Part shown: piece by piece, positions 45,528 through 60,953 of the stretch
Numbering within the stretch: the stretch's first letter is position 1
Layout of the letters: each line of letters begins with the position of its first letter
From: Paulinella micropora
Taxonomy: Eukaryota; Cercozoa; Imbricatea; Euglyphida
Direction: 5' to 3'
Assembly (NCBI GenBank): GCA_009731375.1
Contig: BJOX01000084.1
Span: forward strand, 906,061-968,704
Length of the DNA stretch: 62,644 nt
Position numbers and translations under genes: made by a program
Notes under the pieces: model-generated
Told to the model about the DNA's origin: nothing
Databases searched by the model: none
Seen by the model: the letters and a program-made list of their open reading frames with translations, nothing else

Positions 45528-45530
<3 letters not shown>

Positions 45531-45602
<72 letters not shown>

Positions 45603-46021
45603 CCCCCNNNNNNNNNNNNNNNNNNNNNNNNNNNNNNNNNNNNNNNNNNNNNNNNNNNNNNNNNNNNNNNNNNNNNNNNNNNNNNNNNNNNNNNNNNNNN
45701 NNNNNNNNNNNNNNNNNNNNNNNNNNNNNNNNNNNNNNNNNNNNNNNNNNNNNNNNNNNNNNNNNNNNNNNNNNNNNNNNNNNNNNNNNNNNNNNNNNNN
45801 NNNNNNNNNNNNNNNNNNNNNNNNNNNNNNNNNNNNNNNNNNNNNNNNNNNNNNNNNNNNNNNNNNNNNNNNNNNNNNNNNNNNNNNNNNNNNNNNNNNN
45901 NNNNNNNNNNNNNNNNNNNNNNNNNNNNNNNNNNNNNNNNNNNNNNNNNNNNNNNNNNNNNNNNNNNNNNNNNNNNNNNNNNNNNNNNNNNNNNNNNNNN
46001 NNNNNNNNNNNNNNNNNNNNN
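45531..46021. other. Poly-C run and assembly gap
   Basis: About 70 C (one G) followed by N from 45608 to 46021. Confidence 0.9.
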
Positions 46022-46047
46022 CCACACACACACCCCGCCCTGCATAT

Positions 46048-46194
46048 AAATAGATAGATAGATAGATAGATAGATGGATAGATGGATGGATAAATGGATA
46101 GATGGATAGATAGATATAGATAGATAGATAGATGGATGGATGGATGGATGGATAGATGGATAGATAGATAGATAGATAGATGGATGGATGGATG

Positions 46195-46241
<47 letters not shown>

Positions 46242-46352
46242 GGATAGATGGATATGTAGGTAGGTAGGTAGGTAGTTAGGTAGGTAGGTAGGTAGATAGA
46301 TAGATGGATAGGTAGGTAGGTAGGTAGATAGATAGATGGATGGGTAGATAGG

Positions 46353-46402
<50 letters not shown>

Positions 46403-46512
46403 AATAGATAGATAGATAGATAGGTAGGTAGATAGGTAGACAAATAGGTAGGTAGATAGGTAGACAAATAGGTAGGTAGGTAGGTAGGTAGGTAGTTAGG
46501 TAGATAGATAGG

Positions 46513-46545
<33 letters not shown>

Positions 46546-46585
46546 CGATAGATAAATAGATGGATGGATAGATGGATAGATGAAC

Positions 46586-46629
<44 letters not shown>

Positions 46630-46785
46630 GGATAGATGATAGAGATAGATAGATAGATAGATATAAAGATAGATGGATAGATAGATAGGCAGGTAGATAG
46701 GTAGGTAGATAGGTAGGTAGGTAGGTAGATAGATAGATAGATAGATAGATAGGTAGGTAGGTAGGTAGATATATAGGTAGGTAGG

Positions 46786-46832
<47 letters not shown>

Positions 46833-46870
46833 GTAGATAGATAGGTAGGTAGGTAAGTAGGTAGGTTAGG
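46048..46870. repeat. GATA / GGAT / GGTA arrays
   Basis: Mixed tetranucleotides with single-base drift between blocks; no island sequence. Confidence 0.95.
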
Positions 46871-47470
46871 TAGGTAAGTAGATATGATACATACCTTATG
46901 TGGCCGGGATCGCCTCGTGGACTGAGTGGAGCAATAGGTAGGTAGGTAGGTTAGGTAGGTAAGTAAAGGAGAGGAGAGGAGAGGAGAGGAGAGAGGAGAG
47001 AGGAGAGGAGAGGTTAGGTAGGTAGGTAGGTAGGTAGGTAGGTTAGGTAGGTAAGTAGATTTGATACATACCTTATGTGGCCGGGATCGCCTTGTGGACT
47101 GAGTGAAGCAATAGGTAGGTAGGTAGGTTAGGTAGGTAAGTAGAGGAGAGAGGAGAGGAGAGGAGAGGAGAGGGGAGAGGAGAGATTAGGTAGGTAGGTA
47201 GGTAGGTAGGTAGGTAGGTAGGTTAGGTAGGTAAGTAGATTTGATACATACGTAATGTGGCCCTGATCGCCTCGTGGAATGAGTCGAGCAATAGGTAGGT
47301 AGGTAGGTTAGGTACGTAAGTAGAGGAGAGAGGAGAGGAGAGGAGAGGAGAGGGGAGAGGAGAGATTAGGTAGGTAGGTAGGTAGGTAGGTAGGTTAGGT
47401 AGGTAAGTAGATTTGATACATACGTAATGTGGCCCTGATCGCCTCGTGGACTGAGTGGAGCAATAGGGCT
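46871..47470. repeat. Higher-order tandem repeat of about 175 bp, four islands
   Basis: An island around 'gatcgcctcgtggactgagt' occurs at about 46907, 47082, 47267 and 47440. Each unit consists of island, (GGTA)n, a GGAGA purine block and (GGTA)n. Successive units are more alike than chance, which indicates unequal exchange. Confidence 0.9.
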
Positions 47471-47715
47471 TAGTTGCGCAGGGGAGAGTGGTTCAATGAC
47501 CGCACTCAACGGCTCCTGTACCGTGTGCGTGTGTGTGTGTGTGTGTGTATGGTGGTCGAGGTGGTGGTGGTGGTGGTGGTGAGGAGGAGGAGGGGGAGGA
47601 GGAAGGATAGTGGTATGCATGTACGTATGTATGTATGGAGGAGGAGTGGGGGCTCATTAGTTCGATCACTGCACTCAACGGCTTCTACATAGTGTGTGTG
47701 TGAGGGAGAGGGGAC

Positions 47716-48081
47716 NNNNNNNNNNNNNNNNNNNNNNNNNNNNNNNNNNNNNNNNNNNNNNNNNNNNNNNNNNNNNNNNNNNNNNNNNNNNNNNNNNNNN
47801 NNNNNNNNNNNNNNNNNNNNNNNNNNNNNNNNNNNNNNNNNNNNNNNNNNNNNNNNNNNNNNNNNNNNNNNNNNNNNNNNNNNNNNNNNNNNNNNNNNNN
47901 NNNNNNNNNNNNNNNNNNNNNNNNNNNNNNNNNNNNNNNNNNNNNNNNNNNNNNNNNNNNNNNNNNNNNNNNNNNNNNNNNNNNNNNNNNNNNNNNNNNN
48001 NNNNNNNNNNNNNNNNNNNNNNNNNNNNNNNNNNNNNNNNNNNNNNNNNNNNNNNNNNNNNNNNNNNNNNNNNNNNNNNNN
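47716..48081. other. Assembly gap
   Basis: Run of N, 366 bases. Confidence 1.
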
Positions 48082-48089
48082 GGATTTAG

Positions 48090-50300
<2,211 letters not shown>

Positions 50301-50529
50301 AACATCAGACGTGCAGGCATGTATATATATATATACATATATATATAGATACAAATACAGATACAGATGTAAATACATATATAAATACATTTTTAGACAC
50401 AATAAAATATAAACATGAAGATAAAGATAAAGATAAAGATAACGATAAAGATAAAGATAAAGATAAGATAAATATCAAGATCAAAGATCAAAGATCAAAG
50501 ATCAAAGATCAAAGATAAAAGATAAAAGA

Positions 50530-52446
50530 TATATGTAATAATATCTCTCCCAAGACAAGGTCGTTTTCCCGGGAAGTAGCCCGAGAGACATCAGACGTGG
50601 AAAAGATAAAAGATAAATGGAATACCTCGTCCAAGACCAGGTCATTTTCCCGTTAAGTAAAGATAAACGATACACGTAATAATATCTCTCCCAAGACAAG
50701 GTCGTTTTCCCGGGAAGTAGCCGGAGAGACATCAGACGTGGAAAAGATAAAAGATAAAAGATAAATGGAATGTCTCTCCCAAGACCAGGTCATTTTCCCG
50801 TTAAATAAAGATAAAAGATACATGTAATAATACCTCTTCCAAAGACAAGGTCGTTTTCCCGGGAAGTAGCCCGAGAGACATCAGACGTGGAAAAGATAAA
50901 AGATAAAAGATATATGTAATAATATAGCCCGAGAGACATCAGACGTGGAAAAGATAAAAGATAAAAGATATATGTAATAATATCTCTCCCAAGACAAGAT
51001 CGTTTTCCCGGGAAGTAGCTCGTAATAAAAGATAAAGATCATTTAGATATAAGATAAAAAGATAAAGATACATGTGATAATACCTCTCCCAAAACAAGGT
51101 CGTTTTCCCGGGAAGTAGCCCGAGAGACATCAGACGTGCAAAAGATGAAAGATAAAAGATAAATGGAATAATACCTCTCCCCCAAGACAAAGGTCGTTTT
51201 CCCGGGAAGTAGCTCGTAATAAAAGATAAAGATCATTTAGATATAAGATAAAAAGATAAAGATACATGTAAAATACCTCTCCCAAGACAAGGTCGTTTTC
51301 CTGGGAAGTAGCCCGAGAGACATGAGACGTGGAAAAGGTAAAAGATAAAAGATATATGTAATAATACCTCTCCCAAGACAAGGTCATTTTCCCGGAAAGT
51401 AGCCAGAGAGACATCAGACGTGGAAAAGATAAAAGATAAAAGATAAAAGATACAAAATAAAAGATAAAAGATAAAAGATAAATGGAATACCTCGTCCAAG
51501 ACCAGGTCATTTTCCCGTTAAGTAAAGATAAAAGATACATGTAATAATACCTCTCCCAAGACAAGGTCGTTTTCCCGGGGAGTAGCCCGAGAGACATCAG
51601 ACGTGGAAAAGATAAAAGATAAAAGATATATGTAATAATAACTCTCCCAAGACAAAGGTCGTTTTCCCGGGAGGTAGCTCGTAATAAAAGATAAAGATCA
51701 TTTAGATATAAGATAAAAGATAAAGATACATGGAATAATACCTCTCCAAAGACAAGGTCGTTTTCCCGGGAAGTAGCCGTCTCTCGGACGTGGAAAAGAT
51801 AAAAGATAAAAGATAAAAGATAAATGGAATACCTCTCCCAATACCAGGTCATTTTCCCGTTAAGTAAAGATAAAAGATACATGTAAAAGATAAATAGAAT
51901 ACCTCTCCCAATACCAGGTCATTTTCCCGTTAAGTAAAGATAAAAGATACATGTAATAATACCTCTCCCCCAAGACAAGGTCGTTTTCCCGGGAAGTAGC
52001 CCGAGAGACATCAGACGTGGAAAAGATAAAAGATAAAAGATAAATGGAATACCTCTCCCAAGACAAGGTCATTTTCCCGTTAAGTAAAGGTAAAAGATAC
52101 ATGTAATAATTTCTCTCCCAAGACAAGGTGGTTTTCCCGGGAAGTAGCCCGAGAGACATCAGACGTGGAAAAGATAAAAGATATATCTAATAATACCTCT
52201 CCCCCAAGACAAAGTCGTTTTCCCGGGAAGTAGCCCGAGAGACATCAGACGTGGAAAAGATATAAGATAAAAGATAAATGGAATAATACCTCTCCCCCAA
52301 GACAAATGTCGTTTTCCCGGGAAGTAGATCGTAATAAAAGATAAAGATCATTGAGATATAAGATAAAAGATAAAGATACATGTAATAATACCTCGCCCAA
52401 GACAAGATCGTTTTCCCGGGAAGTAGCCCGAGAGACATCAGACGTG
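50530..52446. repeat. Satellite array with TTTTCCCGGGAAGTAG core, about 22 units
   Basis: Units of about 60-115 bp, each with 'cctctcccaagacaaggtc' followed by a TTTTCCC core. Three unit types differ after the core: A (CCCGGGAAGTAGCCCGAGAG, then 'acatcagacgtgg'), B (CCCGTTAAGTAAAG), C (GTAGCTCGTAATAAAAG, then 'atcatttagatataag'). Each ends in (AAGATAA)n spacing. A single diverged relative lies at 49520-49560. Short frames across it only repeat the unit. Confidence 0.92.
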
Positions 52447-52513
52447 GGGCCTGCGTATGTGTGTATGTGTATGTATGTATGTATGTATGTATGTATGTGT
52501 GTGTATGTGTGCA

Positions 52514-52586
<73 letters not shown>

Positions 52587-52603
52587 ATGTATGTACGTAC
52601 GTA

Positions 52604-52655
<52 letters not shown>

Positions 52656-52681
52656 TGTATGTATGTATGTATGTATGTATG

Positions 52682-52715
<34 letters not shown>

Positions 52716-52831
52716 CGTGCGTGTGTATGTACGATTTAAGTATGTAAGTATGCATGTATGTATGTATGTATGTATGTATGGACCTGCTGGGAACTGATCT
52801 ACTTCCAGGGAAGGAGTGGTGATAAGGATAG

Positions 52832-52862
<31 letters not shown>

Positions 52863-52901
52863 GTGTATATATAATATATATATATAATATTATATATATA
52901 T

Positions 52902-52952
<51 letters not shown>

Positions 52953-52972
52953 GGTAATGTGATGAATGCATG

Positions 52973-53061
<89 letters not shown>

Positions 53062-53440
53062 TGNNNNNNNNNNTATATATATATATATATATATATGTAT
53101 ATACATATATATACACAAACACACACACACACATGTATGTATGTACGGACCTGCTGGGAACTGATCTACTGCCAGAGAAGGAGTGGTGATAAGGATAGTA
53201 TATATACATATATATATAACAAATATATAGAAATATATATATATATATATATATATATCTACGACAATCAACACTAACTATCCATCTGTATAGATGAGGG
53301 TAATGTGATGAATGCATGAAATATATATATATATATATATATATACATACACACACATGTATGTATGTACGGACCTGCTGGGAACTGGTCTACCGCCCAG
53401 GAAGGAGTGGTGATAAGGATAATATATATATATATGTATA

Positions 53441-53473
<33 letters not shown>

Positions 53474-53548
53474 ATATATATATATATATCTACGACAATC
53501 ACACTAACTATCCATCTGTATAGATGAGGATAATGTGATGAATGCATG

Positions 53549-53613
<65 letters not shown>

Positions 53614-53709
53614 TGTATGTACGGACCTGCTGGGAACTGGTCTACTGCCCGGGAAGGAATGGTGATAAGGATAGTATATATATATATATGTATATATATA
53701 TTATATATA

Positions 53710-53749
<40 letters not shown>

Positions 53750-53803
53750 GGGAACTGATCGACTGCCCGGGAAGGAGTGGTGATAAGGATTATATATATA
53801 TAC

Positions 53804-53869
<66 letters not shown>

Positions 53870-53930
53870 GTACGGACCTGTGGGGAACTGATCGACTACT
53901 GCCCTGGAAGGAGTCGTGATAAGGATAGTA
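52447..53930. repeat. GT/TATG/TA arrays with 'gacctgctgggaactgatct' islands
   Basis: The island, ending '..ggagtggtgataagga', recurs at about 52780, 53149, 53370, 53625, 53750 and 53873. A second island 'gtaatgtgatgaatgcatga' recurs at 52953, 53299 and 53530. TA tracts separate them. A ten-N gap is at 53064-53073. Confidence 0.92.
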
Positions 53931-54045
53931 GGACTTTGTCTCGGATTGTCACTGGTAAGCTATACAGATTATATATATATATATATATATATGTATAGGT
54001 ATGTAGATGGATAGCCCATGACGAATAGGTAATAGATAGACAGAT

Positions 54046-54090
<45 letters not shown>

Positions 54091-54256
54091 CGAGGGATGG
54101 ATGAGGATAGTTGGACTTTTGTCTCGCGTTATCACCGCTAAGCTGTACAGGTAGGTATACAGATGGATAGCTAAAGAACGCAGATAGCTACTAGACAGGT
54201 AGATAGATAGATAGATCGAGAGGGCGATATAGATAGACAAACAGATAGATAGATAT

Positions 54257-54304
<48 letters not shown>

Positions 54305-54357
54305 GTAGGTAGGTAGGTAGGTAGGTAGGTAGGTAGGTAGGTAGGTAGGTAGGTAGG

Positions 54358-54390
<33 letters not shown>

Positions 54391-54473
54391 GAGGATAGTT
54401 GGACTTTGTCTCGCATGATAACTGGTAAGCTGTATAGGAGGTAGGTAGGTAGGTAGGTAGATAGATAGATAAG

Positions 54474-54540
<67 letters not shown>

Positions 54541-54636
54541 AGAGGTGATGAGAATGGTGTGGCTTTGTCTCGCGTTGCTGGCGGTTAGCTATGTAGATAA
54601 ATAGATAGATAGATAGATAGATAGATAGGTATTATG

Positions 54637-54667
<31 letters not shown>

Positions 54668-54709
54668 GTATATATATATATATATAAAACTTGATATATA
54701 CACACACAT

Positions 54710-54745
<36 letters not shown>

Positions 54746-55089
54746 TGATGATAATTACGGTGGGGCTGTGTGTCGGGCTCTGGACAAGTCGGTAGATGGA
54801 TACGTAGGTAGGTAGGTAGGTAGGTAGGTAAGTAGGTAGGTAGGCAGGTAGGTAGGTAGGTAGGTAGGTAGGTAGGTAGCTAGCTAGGTAGGTAGGTAGG
54901 TAGGTAGGTAGGCAGGTAAGTAGGTAGGTAGGTAGGTAAGTAGGTAGCTAGGGAGGTAGGGAGGTGGGGAGATAGGGAGGTGGGTAGGTAGGTAGGTAGG
55001 GAGGTACGTAGATAGATAGATAGATAGATAGATAGACAGATAGGTAGATAGGTAGGTAGGTAGATAGATAGATATATATATATATATGT

Positions 55090-55137
<48 letters not shown>

Positions 55138-55313
55138 ATAGATAGATTGCCCGGCGTGCGTATGTATGATATATGCATGCATGCATGTATGTATGTATGT
55201 ATGTATGCATGTATACATGTATGCATGTATGTATGTATGTATGTATGCATGTATGTATGTATGTATGTATGTATGTATGTATGTGTGTATGTGTGTGTTT
55301 GTATATATATATT

Positions 55314-55345
<32 letters not shown>

Positions 55346-55480
55346 TGTATGCATGTATGCATTTATGTATGTATGCACGTACGTACGTACGTATGTATGT
55401 ACGTATGTATGTATGTATGTATGTATGTATGTATGTATGTTACCACTGTCTCGGGCATGGTCATAGTCTGCAAAACATAC
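53931..55480. repeat. GATA/GGTA/TATG arrays with 'ggactttgtctcgc' islands
   Basis: The island of about 45 bp is found at about 53928, 54108, 54400 and 54553, with decreasing similarity. Long GGTA (54780-55000) and TATG (55160-55440) arrays follow. Confidence 0.92.
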
Positions 55481-55580
55481 ATAACACATAAGTAAGTAAG
55501 TACATACTTACTTATTTACTTACTTACTAAACTACTTACCTATGCATTACCTACTCAGCCACCTACTTACTTACTTACCT

Positions 55581-55624
<44 letters not shown>

Positions 55625-55907
55625 TTCTCTATCTCTCTATCTCTCTCTATCTCTCTTATCTCTCTTATCTCTCTCTACCTACTTACTTAGTTACCTACCT
55701 GCCTACCTACTTACCTACTTACTTACTTACTCACTAAGTAAATACATACATACATAAATACTGACCGTTGGATAGTCAAGGCTTGCTTATGCATATATAT
55801 ATATATGTATACATATATATATATATGTATACATATATATATATGTATATATATATATATACATACATACATACATACTGACCGTGGGATGGTCAAGGCT
55901 TGCTTAT

Positions 55908-55948
<41 letters not shown>

Positions 55949-55980
55949 GGTAGATTCACCATTAACGCGATCGCCGTGGA

Positions 55981-56034
<54 letters not shown>

Positions 56035-56050
56035 TATATATATATATATA
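55481..56050. repeat. TTAC/CTAC, CT and TA arrays with 'actgaccgt.ggat.gtc' islands
   Basis: Island copies at 55760 and 55877, and a diverged one at 56796. TA tracts of 40-60 bp follow each. Confidence 0.9.
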
Positions 56051-56530
56051 CATATATGGAGGGGTGCACAGTATGGCACCCGACGGGAAGAGGAGGTGGT
56101 TGGGCCTCTTCCCACTGGTTCCGAGGCTATGTCGTTGTGTTGGTTCCGAGGCTATGTCGTTGTGATGTTTTTATAAGATATACACCACGTGGGATCAAAG
56201 GGGTATATAGATTCCGCGATCTAGGGGTGGTGACGGTTTTCGAGGCATCCCAGACACTTACCGCAAAACGTCCTCATGCGCTGGCAGACCGCAAGAAATG
56301 TCTGCTACCCCCCTTGAGTACCTCCATTCGACTTATACCCAGTCTTGTGGAACTCTCTCATAGGGAACATCAATCATTTGCAGTTGATTCCCTGCAAGGT
56401 ACCCGACACGCCGAGCGGGTAGCTATTCAGGGATGGTCAGAGTCACTCTTCTCTCCCCAACATCACTGTTGTGACTGTTGGGTCGAGGGATGGAGGCGCA
56501 TGGCCCTTGGGCTCGGCCATGACAGATCAA
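56051..56530 (+). other. Complex island, one 173-codon open frame of unknown status
   Basis: Non-repetitive sequence except for a 24-bp direct duplication 'tggttccgaggctatgtcgt' at about 56117 and 56141. One open frame runs 56056-56577 on the plus strand. The predicted product has no recognisable domain and ends inside a TA microsatellite, so I do not call a gene. Confidence 0.35.
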
Positions 56531-56627
56531 TACAATACAATATATACATATATAATACTATGTATATATATATATAAGTATATATGTTTATGTATATAGA
56601 TATACATACATATATATATATACATAC

Positions 56628-56690
<63 letters not shown>

Positions 56691-56742
56691 TATATATAAT
56701 ATAATACACACCCACACACACATACATATATATATATGTATT

Positions 56743-56794
<52 letters not shown>

Positions 56795-57280
56795 GCACTG
56801 ACCGTTGGATGGTGGTCTGAGTTGCTCATGGCAGACTCGCTGTGGAACCGATTGTCGTGGAAATGGTGGTGGTGGTGTCGGTCCGCGCTGTAGCGCAGTT
56901 GGTTAATGACAGGGATAGGCACGGGTCCCGCTTGCAGCATGACCGCACCGGAATCTACGTCCAGGCCTTGCAGCACCCTAGAAACACACGCATGCATTCA
57001 TTTCTCGTCTATTTTGGCTGTTTTTGGTTGCCTCACCCTTCATTTCTCGTCTACTTTGGCTGTTTTTGGTTGCCTCGGGGTGAGGAAGTTGTAGGGAAGG
57101 TGGATGCGCAGGGGAGGTGTGTGTGTGTGAGAGAGAGAGAGAAAGAGAGAGAGGGGGGGGGGGGGGAAGGGGGGNNNNNNNNNNAGAGAGAAAGAAAAAA
57201 AGAAAGAAGGAAGGAAGGAAGGAAGGAAGAAAGAAAGAAAGAAAAAAGAAAAGAAAGAAAGGAAGGGAGGGAGAGAGCTA

Positions 57281-57312
<32 letters not shown>

Positions 57313-57376
57313 AAAAAAGAAAGAAAGAAAGAAAGAAAAGAAAGAAAAGAAACAAAAGAAACAAAAGAAAGGAAGG
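56530..57376. repeat. TA/TACA arrays, a complex island and GAAA start
   Basis: TA/TACATA arrays to 56800. Complex sequence 56796-57110 contains 'tagcgcagttgg' (56892-56903), an isolated tRNA-like A box, and a 30-bp duplication around 57000-57080 ('atttctcgtctattttggct'). A G run with a ten-N gap is at 57175-57184. (GAAA)n begins after it. Confidence 0.85.
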
Positions 57377-57433
57377 GAGAGAGCTGACTTGTTCTCTTCC
57401 TACAGCTCCGCAAGAAAGAAAGCAAGAAAGAAA

Positions 57434-57466
<33 letters not shown>

Positions 57467-57808
57467 AAAAAAAAAAGAAAGAAAGAAAGAAAGAAAAAAA
57501 AAAAGAAAGAAAGAAAGAAAGGAAGAAAGAAAGAAAAGGAAGAAAAGAAAGGGAGGAAGGGAGGGAGGGAGGGAGGGAGAGAGCTGACTTGCTTTCTTCC
57601 TGCAGTTCCGAAAGAAAAGAAAGAAAGAAAGAAAGAAAGAAAGACAAGAAAGGAAGGAAGGGAGGGAGGGAGATAGCTGAGTTGTTCTCTTCCTACAGCT
57701 CCGAAAGAAGGAAAGAAAGAAAGAAAGAAAGAAAGAAATAAAGAAAAGGAAGAAAGAAAGGGAGCAAGGGAGGGAGGGAGAGACTTGTTTTCTTCCTACT
57801 AGCTTCGA

Positions 57809-57852
<44 letters not shown>

Positions 57853-57926
57853 AAAGAAAGAAAAGAAAGGAAAGAAAGGAAGGGAGGGAGGGAGAGAGCT
57901 GACTTGTTCTCTTCCTACAGCTCCGA

Positions 57927-57958
<32 letters not shown>

Positions 57959-58031
57959 AAAGGAAGAAAAGAAAGGGAGGAAGGGAGGGAGGGAGGGAGA
58001 GAGCTGACTTGTTTTCTTCCTGCAGTTCCGA

Positions 58032-58075
<44 letters not shown>

Positions 58076-58170
58076 GAAGAAAGAAAAGAAAGGAAGGAAG
58101 GGAGGGAGGGAGAGAGCTGACTTGTTTTCTTCCTACAGCTCCGAAAGAAAGAAAGAAAGAAAGAACGAAA

Positions 58171-58203
<33 letters not shown>

Positions 58204-58498
58204 AAAAAGAAAAGAAAGAAAAGAAAGGAAAGAAAGGAAAGAAAGGGAGGGAGGGAGGGAGGGAGAGAGCTGACTTCTTTTCTTCCTACAGCTCCGAAAG
58301 AAGGAAAGAAAGAAAGAAAGAAAGAAAGAGAAGAAAGAAAGAAAGAAAGGAAGGGAGGGAGGGAGAGAGCTGACTTGTTCTCTTCCTACAGCTCCGAAAG
58401 AAAGAAAGAAAGAAAGAAAGAAGGAAATAGAAGAAAGAAAAGAAAGGAAGGAAGGGAGGGAGGGAGAGAACTGACTTGTTCTCTTCGTACAGCTCCGA

Positions 58499-58530
<32 letters not shown>

Positions 58531-58810
58531 ACGAAAAGAAAGAAAAGAAAGGAATGAAAGGGAGGAAGGGAGGGAGGGAGGGAGAGAGCTGACTTGTTTT
58601 CTGCCTGCAGCTCCGAAAGAAAGAAAGAGAAAGAAGAAAGAAAGAAAGAAAGAGAAGAAAGAGAAGAAAGGAAGGGAGGGAGGGAGAGAGCTGACTTGTT
58701 CTCTTCCTACAGCTCCGAAAGAAAGAAAGAAAGAAAGAAAGAAAAGAAAAGAAAGAAAAGAAAGGAAAGGAAGGAAGGAAGGAGAGGGAGAGAGCTGACT
58801 TGTTTTCTTC
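57377..58810. repeat. GAAA-rich tandem array with a recurring 30-bp island, about 13 units
   Basis: The island 'gagctgacttgttctcttcc' + 'tacagctccgaaag' recurs at about 57380, 57583, 57676, 57781, 57897, 58006, 58116, 58268, 58366, 58469, 58586, 58688 and 58791. The spacers are (GAAA)n and (GGGA)n of 60-110 bp. Long open frames here are only products of the GAAA repeat. Confidence 0.93.
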
Positions 58811-59049
58811 TTGGAGTTCCTTACGCCACCTTCTCGCTTCTTGGAACACAGACTGCCGATACGTGAAGCCACGTTCATAATCATCTTCATCTTTTTTCCA
58901 CAGTGCAGCGTATTTCAGCTCTGTTACGTACAATACATACATACATACATACATACATACATACATACATACCTGCTCGACGCTCCCTGGGACCTTTCCA
59001 CCTACATGGGATAGTTAGATATTAGATGATGGGTCGGTAGGTAGGTAGG

Positions 59050-59864
59050 TGCTTTTGATCTTTGTTTCTTTTCTTTCTTTTTCTTTTTCTTTTTTTTTCT
59101 TCTTTTTTCTTTCTTTTTTTTTCTTCCTTTTTTTTTTTTTCTTTTTCCTTTTTTTTTNNNNNNNNNNNNNNNNNNNNNNNNNNNNNNNNNNNNNNNNNNN
59201 NNNNNNNNNNNNNNNNNNNNNNNNNNNNNNNNNNNNNNNNNNNNNNNNNNNNNNNNNNNNNNNNNNNNNNNNNNNNNNNNNNNNNNNNNNNNNNNNNNNN
59301 NNNNNNNNNNNNNNNNNNNNNNNNNNNNNNNNNNNNNNNNNNNNNNNNNNNNNNNNNNNNNNNNNNNNNNNNNNNNNNNNNNNNNNNNNNNNNNNNNNNN
59401 NNNNNNNNNNNNNNNNNNNNNNNNNNNNNNNNNNNNNNNNNNNNNNNNNNNNNNNNNNNNNNNNNNNNNNNNNNNNNNNNNNNNNNNNNNNNNNNNNNNN
59501 NNNNNNNNNNNNNNNNNNNNNNNNNNNNNNNNNNNNNNNNNNNNNNNNNNNNNNNNNNNNNNNNNNNNNNNNNNNNNNNNNNNNNNNNNNNNNNNNNNNN
59601 NNNNNNNNNNNNNNNNNNNNNNNNNNNNNNNNNNNNNNNNNNNNNNNNNNNNNNNNNNNNNNNNNNNNNNNNNNNNNNNNNNNNNNNNNNNNNNNNNNNN
59701 NNNNNNNNNNNNNNNNNNNNNNNNNNNNNNNNNNNNNNNNNNNNNNNNNNNNNNNNNNNNNNNNNNNNNNNNNNNNNNNNNNNNNNNNNNNNNNNNNNNN
59801 NNNNNNNNNNNNNNNNNNNNNNNNNNNNNNNNNNNNNNNNNNNNNNNNNNNNNNNNNNNNNNNN
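59050..59864. other. T-rich tract and assembly gap
   Basis: (TTTC)n and T runs to 59157, then N from 59158 to 59864. Confidence 0.95.
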
Positions 59865-60532
59865 AGGTAGGTAGGTAGGTAGGTAGCTCAGACAATCATG
59901 ATTATAGATAATAGTTAGGTAGGGGTAGGTAGGCAGGTAGGTAGGTAGGTAGGAAGGTAGGTAGGTAGGTAGGTACAGACAATCATGATTATAGATAATA
60001 GGTAGGTAGGGGTAGGTAGGCAGGTAGGTAGGAAGGAAGGTAGGAAGGTAGGTAGGTAGGTAGGTAGGTAGGTAGGTAGCTCAGACAATCATGCTTATAG
60101 ATAATAGGTAGGTAGGGATAGGTAGGCAGGTAGGTAGGTAGGTAGGTAGCTCAGACAATCATGATTATAGATAATAGGTAGGTAGGGGTAGGTAGGCAGG
60201 TAGGTAGGTAGGTAGGTAGGTAGGTAGGTAGATAATTAAGTACGCACTTTTTGCTGTTTTTGTTTTTGGTTTCACGCTCAGTCAGAGATTGGCGACGGGA
60301 ATCTCGGAAGGACTGATTCTGTTCTTCGTCCTACATACAAACATACATACATACATACATGCATACATACATACATACATACATACATAGATACATACAT
60401 ACATAGATACATACATACATAGATACATACATACATACATACATAGATACATACATACATACATACGTACATACATACATACATACATAGATACATACAT
60501 ACATACATACATACATACATACATACATACCT
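59865..60532. repeat. GGTA and CATA arrays with 'cagacaatcatgattataga' islands
   Basis: The island occurs four times (about 59888, 59976, 60082, 60150) with (GGTA)n and GGGGTA spacers. A complex stretch lies at 60240-60330. (ATAC)n with GATACATA variants runs to 60532. Confidence 0.92.

Positions 60533-60953
<421 letters not shown>

Noticed and set aside
56056-56577. A host gene of 173 codons
   Set aside because: No domain is recognisable, it runs into a TA microsatellite and it contains a 24-bp duplication; there is no splice or codon evidence.
56880-56960. tRNA gene near the A-box-like TAGCGCAGTTGG
   Set aside because: No B box (GTTCGA type) or acceptor pairing at the required distance was found.
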